DNA of 64,000 bases from Hymenobacter taeanensis. Lineage in GTDB: Bacteria > Bacteroidota > Bacteroidia > Cytophagales > Hymenobacteraceae. The position numbers were made by a program, and so were the translations under genes. How positions within the stretch are numbered: position 1 is the first letter of the stretch; each line of letters opens with the position of its first letter. Location of the stretch: assembly GCF_013137895.1 (NCBI RefSeq), contig NZ_CP053538.1:3565001-3629000 (forward strand). The letters run 5' to 3'. Below are positions 42,866 to 52,648 of the stretch, piece by piece. The notes below the pieces were generated by a model. It made no database searches, was not told the origin of the DNA, and saw only the letters and a list, made by a program, of their open reading frames with translations.

Positions 42866-44566
42866 ATGAAATACGTCATTGGCATCGACTACGGCACTGA
42901 CTCTGTGCGGGCCCTGCTTGTGGATGCCCGCACGGGCGCCGAAGTAGCCCAAGCCGTGCATAACTACGCCCGCTGGAAAGAGCAGCGCTACTGCAATGCT
43001 GCCAGGAACCAGTTTCGCCAGCACCCCCTCGACCACATTGAGGGCCTGGAGGCCACGGTACGCCAAGTAGCCAAGCACGTTCCGGCCGAGCAAATTGTAG
43101 GGCTAGCCGTTGACACCACCGGCTCAACGCCTGGCGCCGTGGATGAACACGGCGTGGCTCTGGCCCTCACGCCCGGCTTCGAGGAAAACCCAAACGCTAT
43201 GTTTGTGCTTTGGAAAGACCATACGGCCTTACCCGAAGCCGCCGAAATCAATGAAAAAGCCCGCCACTGGGGTGGTGAGGACTTTACGCAGTTTGAGGGG
43301 GGGATTTATTCCTCGGAATGGTTTTGGGCCAAGATTGCGCACGTGGTGCGGGAAGATGAGGCCGTAGCGAAAGCCGCTTACTCCTGGATGGAGCACTGCG
43401 ACTGGCTGACTCTACTACTTACTGGCGGTGATTTGGCTACGTTTAAGCGCAGCCGCTGCGCCGCGGGCCACAAGGCCATGTGGCACGAGAACTGGGGTGG
43501 CCTACCATCGGAAGAGTTTCTTACCCTGCTAGAGCCTAAGCTGAGTGGCCTACGCGAGCGGCTATTCCAGGAAACCTACACTGCCGATGAGGTAGCCGGG
43601 CACCTCTCTGAGGAGTGGGCGCAGCGCCTGGGCCTGACCACAAACACCGTGGTAGCAGTTGGCTCATTTGACGCCCACGCGGGGGCTTTAGCCGGCGAAA
43701 TTGAAGCCTATTCCATGGTGAAGGTGATGGGTACTTCTACCTGCGATATTGTGGTAGCCCCCATGCAGGAAGTAGGAGGGAAGCTGGTACCCGGTATCTG
43801 TGGCCAGGTAGATGGCTCAGTTATTCCGGGTATGCTGGGCCTAGAGGCCGGGCAGTCGGCCGTGGGTGACTTGCTAGCCTGGTTCCGGGGAGTTATTGAG
43901 TGGCCGCTGCGCACGTTGGTGCCCCAATCAGCGGTACTGACGCCCGAGCAGCAGGAAGCCTTGCGCGCTGAACTAAGCGACAAAATGATGGCCGAGCTGA
44001 ACATTGCGGCTGCCGCAGTAAACCCCGATGAGTCGGCGGTACTGGCCCTTGACTGGGTAAACGGCCGCCGCACGCCCGACGCCAACCAGGCGCTGAAAGG
44101 CGCCATCATGAACCTGACAATGGGTACGAGCGCTCCGCATATTTTCCGGGCGCTGGTGGAAGCCATCTGCTACGGCTCCAAGCAAATTGTAGAGCGCTTC
44201 GAGCAGGAAGGTATTCCCATCAAGCAAGTGATAGGCCTAGGCGGCGTTGCCAAGAAATCGGCCTTTATGATGCAGACGCTGGCCGACGTACTGAACCGCC
44301 CCATTCGGGTGGCCGAGTCGGACCAGGCCCCCGCGCTGGGTGCGGCTATGTACGCGGCCGTGGCGGCCGGTATCCACCCCGATGTGGTAACCGCGCAGAA
44401 GGCTATGGGCAACGGCTTTGCCGAAAGCTACGAGCCTAACCCGGCTCGGGTGGCTGATTATCAGCGCCGCTACGAGCAGTACCAGGCCTTTGGGCACTAT
44501 GTAGAACAGGCCACCGAGCAGCGTGCCGGTGAAGTGGCCGAAACCGCTTTGGTTGAGCAAGCATGA
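42866..44566 (+). CDS. araB: Ribulokinase
   Basis: 566 residues from the ATG at 42866 (a TTG codon directly before it is not needed). FGGY carbohydrate kinase fold: GIDYGTDSVRALLVDA phosphate-binding start, AVDTTGSTPGAVDEHG, SWMEHCDWLTLLLTGG, VKVMGTSTCDIVV, and the C-terminal IGLGGVAKKSAFMMQTLADVLNRP. It phosphorylates L-ribulose to L-ribulose 5-phosphate. It overlaps araD by four bases (ATGA), so translation is coupled. Confidence 0.95.
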   Translation: MKYVIGIDYGTDSVRALLVDARTGAEVAQAVHNYARWKEQRYCNAARNQFRQHPLDHIEGLEATVRQVAKHVPAEQIVGLAVDTTGSTPGAVDEHGVALALTPGFEENPNAMFVLWKDHTALPEAAEINEKARHWGGEDFTQFEGGIYSSEWFWAKIAHVVREDEAVAKAAYSWMEHCDWLTLLLTGGDLATFKRSRCAAGHKAMWHENWGGLPSEEFLTLLEPKLSGLRERLFQETYTADEVAGHLSEEWAQRLGLTTNTVVAVGSFDAHAGALAGEIEAYSMVKVMGTSTCDIVVAPMQEVGGKLVPGICGQVDGSVIPGMLGLEAGQSAVGDLLAWFRGVIEWPLRTLVPQSAVLTPEQQEALRAELSDKMMAELNIAAAAVNPDESAVLALDWVNGRRTPDANQALKGAIMNLTMGTSAPHIFRALVEAICYGSKQIVERFEQEGIPIKQVIGLGGVAKKSAFMMQTLADVLNRPIRVAESDQAPALGAAMYAAVAAGIHPDVVTAQKAMGNGFAESYEPNPARVADYQRRYEQYQAFGHYVEQATEQRAGEVAETALVEQA

Positions 44567-45264
44567 GTCAGTTTCAGGAATTAAAGCAGGCCTGCTACGA
44601 GGCCAACATGCAGCTGCCCGAGCTAGGGCTGGTGCTCTTCACCTTCGGCAACGCCAGCGTGGTAGACCGCAGCCAGCGTGTGTTTGCCATCAAGCCCAGC
44701 GGAGTGCCCTACGCCACGCTAAAGCCCGAAGACATCGTGATTGTGGACTTCGCCAACAACATGGTAGAAGGCACCAAGCGGCCTTCTTCGGATACCAAAA
44801 CTCACGCGGTACTCTACAGCCACTGGGAGCATATTGGCGGCATTGTGCACACGCACTCCACCTATGCCACGGCCTGGGCTCAGGCGCAGCTGGATATCCC
44901 GATTCTGGGCACTACGCACGCCGACCACCTCACGGCCGACATCCCCTGCGCGCCGCCCATGTCTGATGACATGATTGCGGGCGACTATGAGCACCAAACG
45001 GGCAGGCAGATTATCAAGGAATTTCAGCGCCGTGGGCTTTCGCCGGAGGAAGTGGAAATGGTATTGCTGAGCAACCATGCGCCCTTTACCTGGGGTAAAA
45101 CGGTAGAAAAAGCCGTGTACCACAGCGCCGTGCTGGAGGAAGTAGCCCGCATGGCCTACCTCAGCTGCACCCTGCGCCCCGACGTGCCCCGCCTGAAGGA
45201 AGCCCTCATTCAAAAGCACTATGAGCGCAAGCATGGTGCAAACTCCTATTACGGACAGAGCTAA
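44563..45264 (+). CDS. araD: L-ribulose-5-phosphate 4-epimerase
   Basis: 233 residues, class II aldolase/epimerase fold. FGNASVVDRSQRVFAIKPSGVPY substrate loop, SSDTKTHAVLYSHWEHIGGIVHTHSTYATAWAQ with the zinc His pair, and SNHAPFTWGKT with the third His. It converts L-ribulose 5-phosphate to D-xylulose 5-phosphate. Ends 116 bp before araA. Confidence 0.95.
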   Translation: MSQFQELKQACYEANMQLPELGLVLFTFGNASVVDRSQRVFAIKPSGVPYATLKPEDIVIVDFANNMVEGTKRPSSDTKTHAVLYSHWEHIGGIVHTHSTYATAWAQAQLDIPILGTTHADHLTADIPCAPPMSDDMIAGDYEHQTGRQIIKEFQRRGLSPEEVEMVLLSNHAPFTWGKTVEKAVYHSAVLEEVARMAYLSCTLRPDVPRLKEALIQKHYERKHGANSYYGQS

Positions 45265-45333
45265 TGCTTTCTGCCAGCTCTGCGCCTGAAAAGCAGCAAT
45301 GCTGGCCAGCGGCAAATTCTTCTGTACCTATTT

Positions 45334-45349
45334 ACACAATCGATTTACC
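45334..45349 (+). promoter_or_regulatory. Degenerate operator half-site upstream of araA
   Basis: ACACAATCGATTTACC matches the left half and core of the locus operator (12 of 16) but its right arm is lost. It is 31 bp before the araA ATG, the same distance as the inner susC operator. It could be a weak site or chance. Confidence 0.4.
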
Positions 45350-45380
45350 GGGCTTTTCCTGAGCCCAATCTCCTTTTCTC

Positions 45381-46871
45381 ATGATTGATATCTCTCACTA
45401 CGAAGCTTGGTTTATCACCGGTAGCCAGCACCTCTATGGCCCCGAAACCGTGGAGCAAGTTGCTCAGCACTCCCAGCAAATTGCGGAGGCCCTAGGCCAG
45501 GCGCTACCTATCAAGGTAGTGTACAAAGACGTACTGACAGGCCCCGATGGCATCACCAAGCTGGTGCAGGAAGCCAATACTACCCCCAACTGCGTAGGCC
45601 TCATTGCCTGGATGCACACCTTCTCGCCGGCCAAAATGTGGATCAACGGCTTGAAAATTCTGCAGAAACCGTTGGCCCACCTGCATACCCAGTTCAACCG
45701 CGACATTCCGTGGGGCGACATCGACATGGACTTCATGAACACCAACCAGTCGGCGCACGGCGACCGGGAATTTGGGTTCATTGGCGCGCGCCTGCGCCTG
45801 AAGCGCAAAGTGGTGGTAGGCCACTGGCAAAGCCAGGACGTGCAGGAGCGCCTCAGCATCTGGAGCCGCGCCGCCTGCGCCTGGGCCGATTGGCAAGGTG
45901 CCCGCATCATTCGCTTCGGCGACAACATGCGCTACGTAGCCGTAACCGAAGGCGACAAAGTAGAAGCCGAGCTCAAGTTTGGCTACTCCGTGAACACCTA
46001 TGGCATCGGCGACCTGGTGGCCGTGATTAATGAGGTAAGCGACGAGCAGGTGAAGGAGCTGCTGGCTACTTACGAGCAAGAGTACGAGCTGGGCGATGCG
46101 CTTCGTGAAGGTGGTAGCCAGCGCGAGTCACTGCATGAGGCGGCCAAGATTGAGGTGGGCATGCGCAAGTTCCTGCAAGACAACAAGGCCATCGGGTTCA
46201 CCGATACCTTTGAGGACCTGCACGGCATGGCGCAGCTGCCCGGCATTGCCACCCAGCGCCTGATGGCGGAGGGCTACGGCTTTGGGGGCGAAGGCGACTG
46301 GAAAACCTCGGCGCTGGTGCGCGCCATGAAAGTGATGGGCAGTGGCCTACCCGGCGGCAACTCTTTCATGGAGGACTACACCTACCACTTCCAGCCCGGT
46401 AACGAGCAGGTGCTCGGCTCGCACATGCTGGAAATCTGCCCCACCATTGCCGAAGGCAAAGCCAAAGTAGAAGTGCACCCCCTCGGCATTGGGGGCAAGG
46501 CCGATCCGGCCCGTTTGGTATTCAACTGCCCTGCTGGTCCGGCCCTGAATGCTACGATTGTGGACCTAGGCCACCGCTTCCGCATGATTGTGAACGAGGT
46601 AGAAGCTGTAGCTCCCGAGCAGGATGTGCCTAACCTGCCCGTAGCCCGCGTGCTTTGGAAAGTGAAGCCCAGCCTAAGTGTGGGTGCTGCCGCCTGGATT
46701 TATGCCGGCGGTGCTCACCACACCGGCTACAGCCAAAACCTGACCGCCGAGTACCTCGAAGACTTCGCGGAAATGGCGGGCATCGAGTACCTCATCATCG
46801 ACGACGAAACCAAGCTGCGCACTTTCAAAAACGAACTACGCTACAACGACGTGGCCTTTAGCCAGCGTTAG
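45381..46871 (+). CDS. araA: L-arabinose isomerase
   Basis: 496 residues. The start reads [18 protein letters not shown]. Other conserved segments are [34 protein letters not shown], and [19 protein letters not shown]. The Mn-site region carries the metal ligands Glu and His ([43 protein letters not shown]). It isomerises L-arabinose to L-ribulose. It follows araD and is followed by a long hairpin (46911-46972) before the symporter gene. Confidence 0.96.
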   Translation: MIDISHYEAWFITGSQHLYGPETVEQVAQHSQQIAEALGQALPIKVVYKDVLTGPDGITKLVQEANTTPNCVGLIAWMHTFSPAKMWINGLKILQKPLAHLHTQFNRDIPWGDIDMDFMNTNQSAHGDREFGFIGARLRLKRKVVVGHWQSQDVQERLSIWSRAACAWADWQGARIIRFGDNMRYVAVTEGDKVEAELKFGYSVNTYGIGDLVAVINEVSDEQVKELLATYEQEYELGDALREGGSQRESLHEAAKIEVGMRKFLQDNKAIGFTDTFEDLHGMAQLPGIATQRLMAEGYGFGGEGDWKTSALVRAMKVMGSGLPGGNSFMEDYTYHFQPGNEQVLGSHMLEICPTIAEGKAKVEVHPLGIGGKADPARLVFNCPAGPALNATIVDLGHRFRMIVNEVEAVAPEQDVPNLPVARVLWKVKPSLSVGAAAWIYAGGAHHTGYSQNLTAEYLEDFAEMAGIEYLIIDDETKLRTFKNELRYNDVAFSQR

Positions 46872-46910
46872 GCCACTTCGGCCGATTAACAAAAAAGTGG
46901 GGGAGTACCT

Positions 46911-46972
46911 CCGAAGCAACTCACGGGCAGGAAGTGAAAGCCGCTGCAACGGCCGCCCGCGAGTTGCTTCGG
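46911..46972. terminator. Hairpin between araA and the symporter gene
   Basis: Arms 46911-46928 and 46955-46972 pair in 17 of 18 positions (CCGAAGCAACTCACGGGC against GCCCGCGAGTTGCTTCGG). The 26-nt loop can form a small inner hairpin. A CTAGGCCA octamer follows immediately. Confidence 0.55.
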
Positions 46973-47055
46973 CTAGGCCACTATTGGTCTTATTCTAAGC
47001 CCATTCTATTCTCCTCGTTCATTCAACCCGCTTCCTGCATAGCAATTCCCACCTC

Positions 47056-48756
47056 ATGCGTAATAACCTTACTACGCTTGACCTCTTGGTCTTTTTCGTT
47101 TACCTGATTGGGGTTTCGGCCTACGGGTTTTACATCTATAAGAGTAAGCAGAAGGCCGAGCAGAGTACCAAAGATTACTTTCTGGCCGAAGGCTCGCTCA
47201 CGTGGTGGGCCATTGGGGCCAGCATGATTGCCTCCAACATCTCCGCCGAGCAGTTCATTGGCATGTCCGGCTCGGGCTTTAAGGTAGGGGTGGCGGTGGC
47301 CGCTTACGAGTGGGTAGCTGCCGTAGTGCTCATCATTGTGGCCGTGTTCTTTATGCCGGTGTATCTGAAGAACAAGATCTTCACGATGCCGCAGTTTCTG
47401 GAGCAGCGCTACAACTCCACGCTCAGCCTGATTATGAGTATTTTCTGGCTGTTTTTATACGTGCTGGTTAACCTAACCTCCATTTTGTACCTGGGTGCCC
47501 TGGCGTTAAGCAACCTGATTGGTGGCGACAGCTTCCACATCATCATTGTGCTGCTGGCCATCTTCTCGCTGCTCATCTCTATTGGGGGCATGAAGGTGGT
47601 AGGCTACACCGATGTGATTCAGGTGGTAGTGCTGGTAGTAGGTGGCCTGGTGACCACCTACATTGCCCTTACGCTGGTAAGTGAGCATTTTGGCTTGAGC
47701 GGAGGCGCCATCACCGGCTTCAATACCCTGATGGACAAAGCCCCCGACCACTTCCGGATGATTTTCGACAAGCCCACCCAGACCACCCCGCAGGTAGAAA
47801 TAGATAAGTATCTGGCCTTGCCGGGCATTGCCATGTACTTCGCTGGCCAGTGGATTGTAAACCTGAACTACTGGGGCTGTAACCAATACATTACGCAGCG
47901 CGCCCTGGGCGCTGACCTGCACACGGCGCGCACCGGCATCCTGTTCGCAGGTATTCTGAAGCTGATGATGCCCGTGATTGTGATGCTACCCGGCATTGCG
48001 GCCTACGTGCTCTACAAAAACGGAGCTTTGCAGGCCGAAATGTCCTCTACGGGGGCTTTCAACTCCGACAATGCGTATTCGGCCATTCTCACCTTCCTGC
48101 CTAATGGCCTGAAGGGCCTAAGCATGGCGGCCCTCACGGCGGCCATTGTGGCCTCATTGGCGGGTAAGGTAAACTCTATCTCCACCATCTTCACCCTTGA
48201 TATTTATAAGCGCTACCTGAACAAGGATGCCACCGAGAAGAAGCAAGTGTGGGTGGGGCGCCTGACCATTCTGGCTGCCGTGGTGCTCAGCGTGGCTATG
48301 ACGTGGAAAGACCTGCTGGGTATCGGGGGCGAAGGCGGCTTCCAGTTTATTCAGAAATACACGGGCTTCATCTCGCCCGGTATTCTGGCCATCTTCCTGC
48401 TGGGCATGTTCTGGAAGCGCACTACGGCTACGGCCGGTATTGTGGGTATTCTGGCGGGCTTTGCGCTGTCGGTATTTTTCAACAACTACGCTCCCACGGT
48501 GCTGGGCACTGAAACCGTACTGTACACTGCCTTCCCCAACGGCCACGGAGCCTACGAAATCCCCTTCCTGATTTGCATGGGCCTGTCGTTCGCCATCACG
48601 ATGGTGCTGATGGTAGGAGTGAGCCTGGCGGGGCCGGTAATCAACCCCCGCGCCATTCAGCTCAACCCCGGCATGTTCCGCGTGAGTGCCCAAACCATGT
48701 CGCTTATTGTCATCACCATGCTCATGCTGACGGCCTTGTACGTCAAATTCTGGTAG
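47056..48756 (+). CDS. Sodium:solute symporter (SSS family), probable arabinose transporter
   Basis: 566 residues, about 14 hydrophobic helices. SSS/SglT-like wording: LAEGSLTWWAIGASMIASNISAEQFIGMSGSGF near 37-70, QFLEQRYNSTLSLIMSIFWLF, GMKVVGYTDVIQVVVLVVGG, and SLAGKVNSISTIFTLDIYKRYL. The GSGF and SNISAEQF segments are those of the sodium/galactose group. Position after araA and before more GH43 genes makes L-arabinose the likely substrate; other sugars are possible. Confidence 0.88.
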   Translation: MRNNLTTLDLLVFFVYLIGVSAYGFYIYKSKQKAEQSTKDYFLAEGSLTWWAIGASMIASNISAEQFIGMSGSGFKVGVAVAAYEWVAAVVLIIVAVFFMPVYLKNKIFTMPQFLEQRYNSTLSLIMSIFWLFLYVLVNLTSILYLGALALSNLIGGDSFHIIIVLLAIFSLLISIGGMKVVGYTDVIQVVVLVVGGLVTTYIALTLVSEHFGLSGGAITGFNTLMDKAPDHFRMIFDKPTQTTPQVEIDKYLALPGIAMYFAGQWIVNLNYWGCNQYITQRALGADLHTARTGILFAGILKLMMPVIVMLPGIAAYVLYKNGALQAEMSSTGAFNSDNAYSAILTFLPNGLKGLSMAALTAAIVASLAGKVNSISTIFTLDIYKRYLNKDATEKKQVWVGRLTILAAVVLSVAMTWKDLLGIGGEGGFQFIQKYTGFISPGILAIFLLGMFWKRTTATAGIVGILAGFALSVFFNNYAPTVLGTETVLYTAFPNGHGAYEIPFLICMGLSFAITMVLMVGVSLAGPVINPRAIQLNPGMFRVSAQTMSLIVITMLMLTALYVKFW

Positions 48757-48874
48757 CACTGGCCTAGCGCCAGTTGGCTGCCTTTAGCCTGAGCCGAAAG
48801 CGTTTTGTGTTTCCGGCGCTGGCTAGATGCAACTAGCCACTCTTATACGGTACTGCCAGGCCAGTACCACACCG

Positions 48875-48915
48875 CTAAAACGGGGTCGTGATTTGTGTTC
48901 ACGACCCCGTTTTAG
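48875..48915 (+). terminator. Intrinsic terminator after the symporter gene
   Basis: Perfect 17-bp arms (48875-48891 and 48899-48915, CTAAAACGGGGTCGTGA and its complement) with a 7-nt loop, followed by TTTCT. It lies 44 bp before the next GH43 gene, so that gene may depend on read-through or have its own promoter. Confidence 0.75.
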
Positions 48916-48958
48916 TTTCTGACCGCTCTTCTTTCCTCAACCAAACCCCACCACAACC

Positions 48959-50728
48959 ATGAACACTACTTGTACCACCTCATCGTTGGAGCCCCAAAAA
49001 GCTTCATGGCCAGCTGCCATAAAACTACACCGCTCTATTAAGCTGCTGGCTTTACTGCTGGGCTTATCTCTGGGACTCAATACCGGCGCGTATGCCCTCC
49101 AGGGAAACGATAACTGCCACGACCCATCTAGCATCATCAAGGATGGCAACAAATACTGGGTATTTACTACCGGCACCGACATCTACGCCATGTATTCTTA
49201 TGACCTGGTGAAGTGGGAATCGGGCCCAAAAACCGTGTTCAACGGCATCCGCCCAGCCTGGATTGCGGCCAAGGCTCCCAACTTTAAGGGCGACTACTGG
49301 GCCCCTGAGTGCATCTATCGGAACGGAAAGTATTACCTATACTACTCTCTCACCGATGCCTTTGGCTCCAATGTTTCGGCCATAGGCCTAGCCACCAATG
49401 TTACCCTGGACCCTGCCAACCCCAGCTACCAGTGGGTAGACCAGGGCGAGGTAATTTCCAGCACTACCAGCAGCGCCTTCAACGCCATCGACCCCGCCAT
49501 TGTAACGGATGCCAGCGGCGGACTCTGGATGACCTTCGGCTCGTTCTTCAAAGGTATTGGCCTGATTAAGCTCGATGGTGTTACGGGGAAGCGCTCCGGT
49601 ACCAGCTTCAGCTGGATAGCCGGCAACGTGGCCGCCGATGGCGTAACACGCAACAACAGTGGGAGCGAAGCACCTTACCTTGTGCGCAACGGCAATTATT
49701 ACTACCTGTTCATCAATAAGGGCGCCTGCTGTCAGGGCTCCAGCAGCACCTATTACATTCAGGTGGGGCGCTCCACTAGTATCACGGGGCCTTACCTCGA
49801 CAAAAACGGTGTTGATCTGAATCGCAACGGCGGTACTACCCTCATTGCCACCAGCGGAAATTACGTGGGCCCCGGCCACGTAGGCCTGTTTCAGGAAGGC
49901 GGCGCCAACTACCTCACACATCATTACTACGATTCCAACCAAAATGGCCGTGCGCGCCTAAGCGTGAGCAACATGGGCTGGGATGCTGCCAGTTGGCCCT
50001 TTATCACCCGCGACTGGGTGGCTAGTGGCCGTTACACGCTCACCAACCAGAACAGTGGCTTGGTGTGGGATGCCTGGGGCTGCACGGGTACTTCGGGCCA
50101 AGCTATTGCCCAGGGCAGCCCCGCCGGCCTCAACTGCCAGCAGTGGAACCTAACGCCGGTTGGAAACGGCGAGTACAAGATCACGTCGGCGGTAGGAGCA
50201 GGTCTAGCTGCCGATGTGTATGGCAATAGCTCCAGTAATGGGGCCGTGCTGCAACTCTATCCCTATAGCGGCGGAGCAAACCAGCGGTTCAAAATTGAGC
50301 GGGCTAGTGGCGGCACGTATGTGTTGTCATCAGTGAATGGAAACCGCGTGGTGGAAGTGCCCGCCTGTTCAGCTACGGCTGGCGTACAGCTAGCCCTTTA
50401 CGATTATCTGGGCAACAACTGTCAGAAATGGGGTATTGCGCCCGCCACAGCGGCTAAAGTTTTGGCCGCGCAGCCTGCCAAAGCCGCGCAGTTCAGCCTC
50501 TACCCAAACCCCAGCACCCGCGGCCACTTTACCATTATGCTTGGTCCTGAAATGTTAGGAACAGTGGTACAGGTAGAGCTAACTGATGCGAAAGGCCAGC
50601 GTGTGTATTCACTCACGAGCTCTGGCAAAGAGGCCCTGCCCATAGCAGCCGGTGTCCCGGCTGGCCTTTACCTGCTGCAGGTCAGTGGAGCGGGCCGCAC
50701 TTATACGCAGAAGGTAGTAGTGCAATAA
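48959..50728 (+). CDS. GH43 endo-arabinanase-like enzyme with RICIN domain and T9SS sorting tail (copy 2)
   Basis: 589 residues. Signal region to about residue 46 (ending AYALQG). GH43 propeller with CHDPSSI, FNAIDPAI and GSEAPYL carrying the base, the modulating Asp and the acid Glu. KGACCQGSSSTYYIQ repeats the double-Cys loop of the paralogues. RICIN-type trefoil follows (CQQWNLT, NQRFKIE, CQKWGIA), then the T9SS type A domain (FSLYPNPSTRGHF ... LYLLQVSGAGRTYTQKVVVQ). It is a clear paralogue of the genes at 39496 and 50941, with the same domain order. No operator copy was found in front of it; a strong terminator lies on each side. Confidence 0.88.
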   Translation: MNTTCTTSSLEPQKASWPAAIKLHRSIKLLALLLGLSLGLNTGAYALQGNDNCHDPSSIIKDGNKYWVFTTGTDIYAMYSYDLVKWESGPKTVFNGIRPAWIAAKAPNFKGDYWAPECIYRNGKYYLYYSLTDAFGSNVSAIGLATNVTLDPANPSYQWVDQGEVISSTTSSAFNAIDPAIVTDASGGLWMTFGSFFKGIGLIKLDGVTGKRSGTSFSWIAGNVAADGVTRNNSGSEAPYLVRNGNYYYLFINKGACCQGSSSTYYIQVGRSTSITGPYLDKNGVDLNRNGGTTLIATSGNYVGPGHVGLFQEGGANYLTHHYYDSNQNGRARLSVSNMGWDAASWPFITRDWVASGRYTLTNQNSGLVWDAWGCTGTSGQAIAQGSPAGLNCQQWNLTPVGNGEYKITSAVGAGLAADVYGNSSSNGAVLQLYPYSGGANQRFKIERASGGTYVLSSVNGNRVVEVPACSATAGVQLALYDYLGNNCQKWGIAPATAAKVLAAQPAKAAQFSLYPNPSTRGHFTIMLGPEMLGTVVQVELTDAKGQRVYSLTSSGKEALPIAAGVPAGLYLLQVSGAGRTYTQKVVVQ

Positions 50729-50807
50729 GACAGTATAATCCTAACGGTAGGCCATACTCCGCCTAATAGCCATTTGTAGCTAAGTGCTTGAGCGGCATTG
50801 TTATTTC

Positions 50808-50854
50808 AAAAAGAAAGCCAGAGCCAAGCTTCGTTAGGCTCTGGCTTTCTTTTT
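50808..50854 (+). terminator. Strong intrinsic terminator between GH43 copies 2 and 3
   Basis: Perfect 18-bp arms AAAAAGAAAGCCAGAGCC/GGCTCTGGCTTTCTTTTT (50808-50825, 50837-50854) with an 11-nt loop and a T-rich 3' side. Confidence 0.85.
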
Positions 50855-50865
50855 TGCATAGCTAT

Positions 50866-50881
50866 ACACAATCGTTTGTGT
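50866..50881 (+). promoter_or_regulatory. Arabinose-locus operator upstream of GH43 copy 3
   Basis: ACACAATCGTTTGTGT, identical to the inner susC operator, 59 bp before the ATG at 50941 and 12 bp after a terminator. A TAGCTTTA box at 50891-50898 is a possible -7 element. The placement shows that this gene and the GH27 gene form a separately controlled unit. Confidence 0.8.
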
Positions 50882-50940
50882 ATATTACTGTAGCTTTAGC
50901 TGCTATACCGCTCGTCCGCCTGCTTTTTTCCCCTTTTCGC

Positions 50941-52617
50941 ATGCTATCACAGTTACGTAACAAGGTCAAACTGCTCCTTATTCTAGGGTTTCTGCTGCTA
51001 ATAGGCCATTCCTCCTTGGCCTTGCAGGGTATGACTGGTATTCACGACCCCTCTACCATTATTAAGCGCAACGGGGTGTACCATACCTGGGGCACCGGTG
51101 ACCAGATCTACCATCTTACCTCCACGGATATGGTACACTGGCAAACGGCTCCTACGGTGTTTGCCGCCGGCACCTGGCCAGGCTGGATTAACAACTATGT
51201 GTCTGATTTTAAGGGTTTCTTTTGGGCGCCTGAGTGTATTTATCGGAACGGCAAGTACTACATGTACTATTCCTGCTCAACGGGGCAGCGACCCTGCGCT
51301 ATAGGCCTAGCAACCAGCACAGACCTCACCACCTGGACGGACCAAGGCATGGTAGTGTACTCCGACAACAGCACCGTGTATGGCAGCATTGACCCCGCCG
51401 TGTTTGATGATGCCAATGGTCGGTTTTGGATGGTATTTGGCTCGCACCTAACCGGTATCTGGAGCATCGAGCTGGACCCCGCTACTGGCAAGCGGCTTAA
51501 CAATGTGGCGAAGAATCTAGCGGGTAGTGGGCAGTCAGAGCATGAAGCGGCCTATATGATGCAGCATGGCGGCTACTATTACTTGTTTTACAATCGGGGT
51601 ACTTGCTGCGCGGGCATCAACAGCACCTATTACGTGCAAATGGGGCGCTCTACAAGTCCTGACGGCCCCTTTGTTGACAAAAACGGCGTTGATCTGCTGG
51701 CAGGCGGCGGCACCGATTTCCTGGCCCGAGATGATAATAACAACGCCCGGTTTGATAGCCATTACGGCCCAGGCCATGTGGGTCTATTGTCCGAAAATGG
51801 CGTCAATTTTCTTTCGTTTCACTACTATGATGGTTTCCACAACGGAACTCCTGCGCTGGGAATCAGTAACCTTAGTTGGGATTCCAACGGCTGGCCTGCT
51901 GTCACCCATGACTGGCTGCCGAGTGCTACCTATACTATTACTAGCCCCACTAGCGGTAAGGTGTGGGCCTACGCTGGGTGTAATATTGATGTAACAGCTA
52001 GGCAACCCTTACTACAAACCACGGCTGTTCCCGGTCAGGACTGCCAGCAGTGGAGACTTCGTTCTACAGGCAACGGCGTTTATATCATTGGCTCCTCATC
52101 ACAGGGCATTAATGTCGATGTGATTGACTGCAATGAAGCAGCTGGTACAGCCTTGAGCATACGGGCTGCTTCCCCTTTCACCTGCCAGCGATTTTGGGTA
52201 GAACGTGCGGCTGATGGTTCGTACGTGCTATCATATATCTACGGCAACCGGGTAATTGGAGTACCCAATGCTTCTACTACCGACGGAACAGTGCTACAGT
52301 TGTTGGACTATACCGGCGAAGCAAACCAGCGCTGGACTATTACTCCCGTGAGCACAGTTACGGCTGCCCGCTCAGCTCATGAGGCTCAGATTCAGCTTTT
52401 CCCTAACCCTACGCGGGATGGGAATTTCTCGGTGCAACTACCCGCCGGCACTGCTGCTACCATCATGGTCACGGACATGGGCGGTCGGGTTGTATATCAC
52501 CGCGAGCTATCCGGCCGTGGCAGCGCAGAAATTATAACAGGCCTAGGAGCAGGAGCTTATGTGGTGCAGGTAAAAACGGCAGCTGGTATCACCACCCGCA
52601 AGCTTCTCATGCTCTAA
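50941..52617 (+). CDS. GH43 endo-arabinanase-like enzyme with RICIN domain and T9SS sorting tail (copy 3)
   Basis: 558 residues from the ATG at 50941; a longer in-frame start at 50788 would begin in the terminator and run through the operator. Signal peptide MLSQLRNKVKLLLILGFLLL ending SLALQG. GH43 residues IHDPSTI, YGSIDPAV and QSEHEAAYM are present, as is the RGTCCAGINSTYYVQ loop. RICIN domain (CQQWRLR, CQRFWVE, NQRWTIT) and T9SS tail (IQLFPNPTRDGNFS ... TTRKLLML) follow. Base composition is slightly more AT-rich than its paralogues. It is followed after 31 bp by the GH27 gene. Confidence 0.88.
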   Translation: MLSQLRNKVKLLLILGFLLLIGHSSLALQGMTGIHDPSTIIKRNGVYHTWGTGDQIYHLTSTDMVHWQTAPTVFAAGTWPGWINNYVSDFKGFFWAPECIYRNGKYYMYYSCSTGQRPCAIGLATSTDLTTWTDQGMVVYSDNSTVYGSIDPAVFDDANGRFWMVFGSHLTGIWSIELDPATGKRLNNVAKNLAGSGQSEHEAAYMMQHGGYYYLFYNRGTCCAGINSTYYVQMGRSTSPDGPFVDKNGVDLLAGGGTDFLARDDNNNARFDSHYGPGHVGLLSENGVNFLSFHYYDGFHNGTPALGISNLSWDSNGWPAVTHDWLPSATYTITSPTSGKVWAYAGCNIDVTARQPLLQTTAVPGQDCQQWRLRSTGNGVYIIGSSSQGINVDVIDCNEAAGTALSIRAASPFTCQRFWVERAADGSYVLSYIYGNRVIGVPNASTTDGTVLQLLDYTGEANQRWTITPVSTVTAARSAHEAQIQLFPNPTRDGNFSVQLPAGTAATIMVTDMGGRVVYHRELSGRGSAEIITGLGAGAYVVQVKTAAGITTRKLLML

Positions 52618-52648
52618 CTATAGCCTGTTTCCTGCTACGTCTTTCGCT

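Noticed and set aside
50788..50940. N-terminal extension of GH43 copy 3 from an upstream start
   Set aside because: It would start inside a terminator hairpin and translate through the operator; the ATG at 50941 begins a proper signal peptide.
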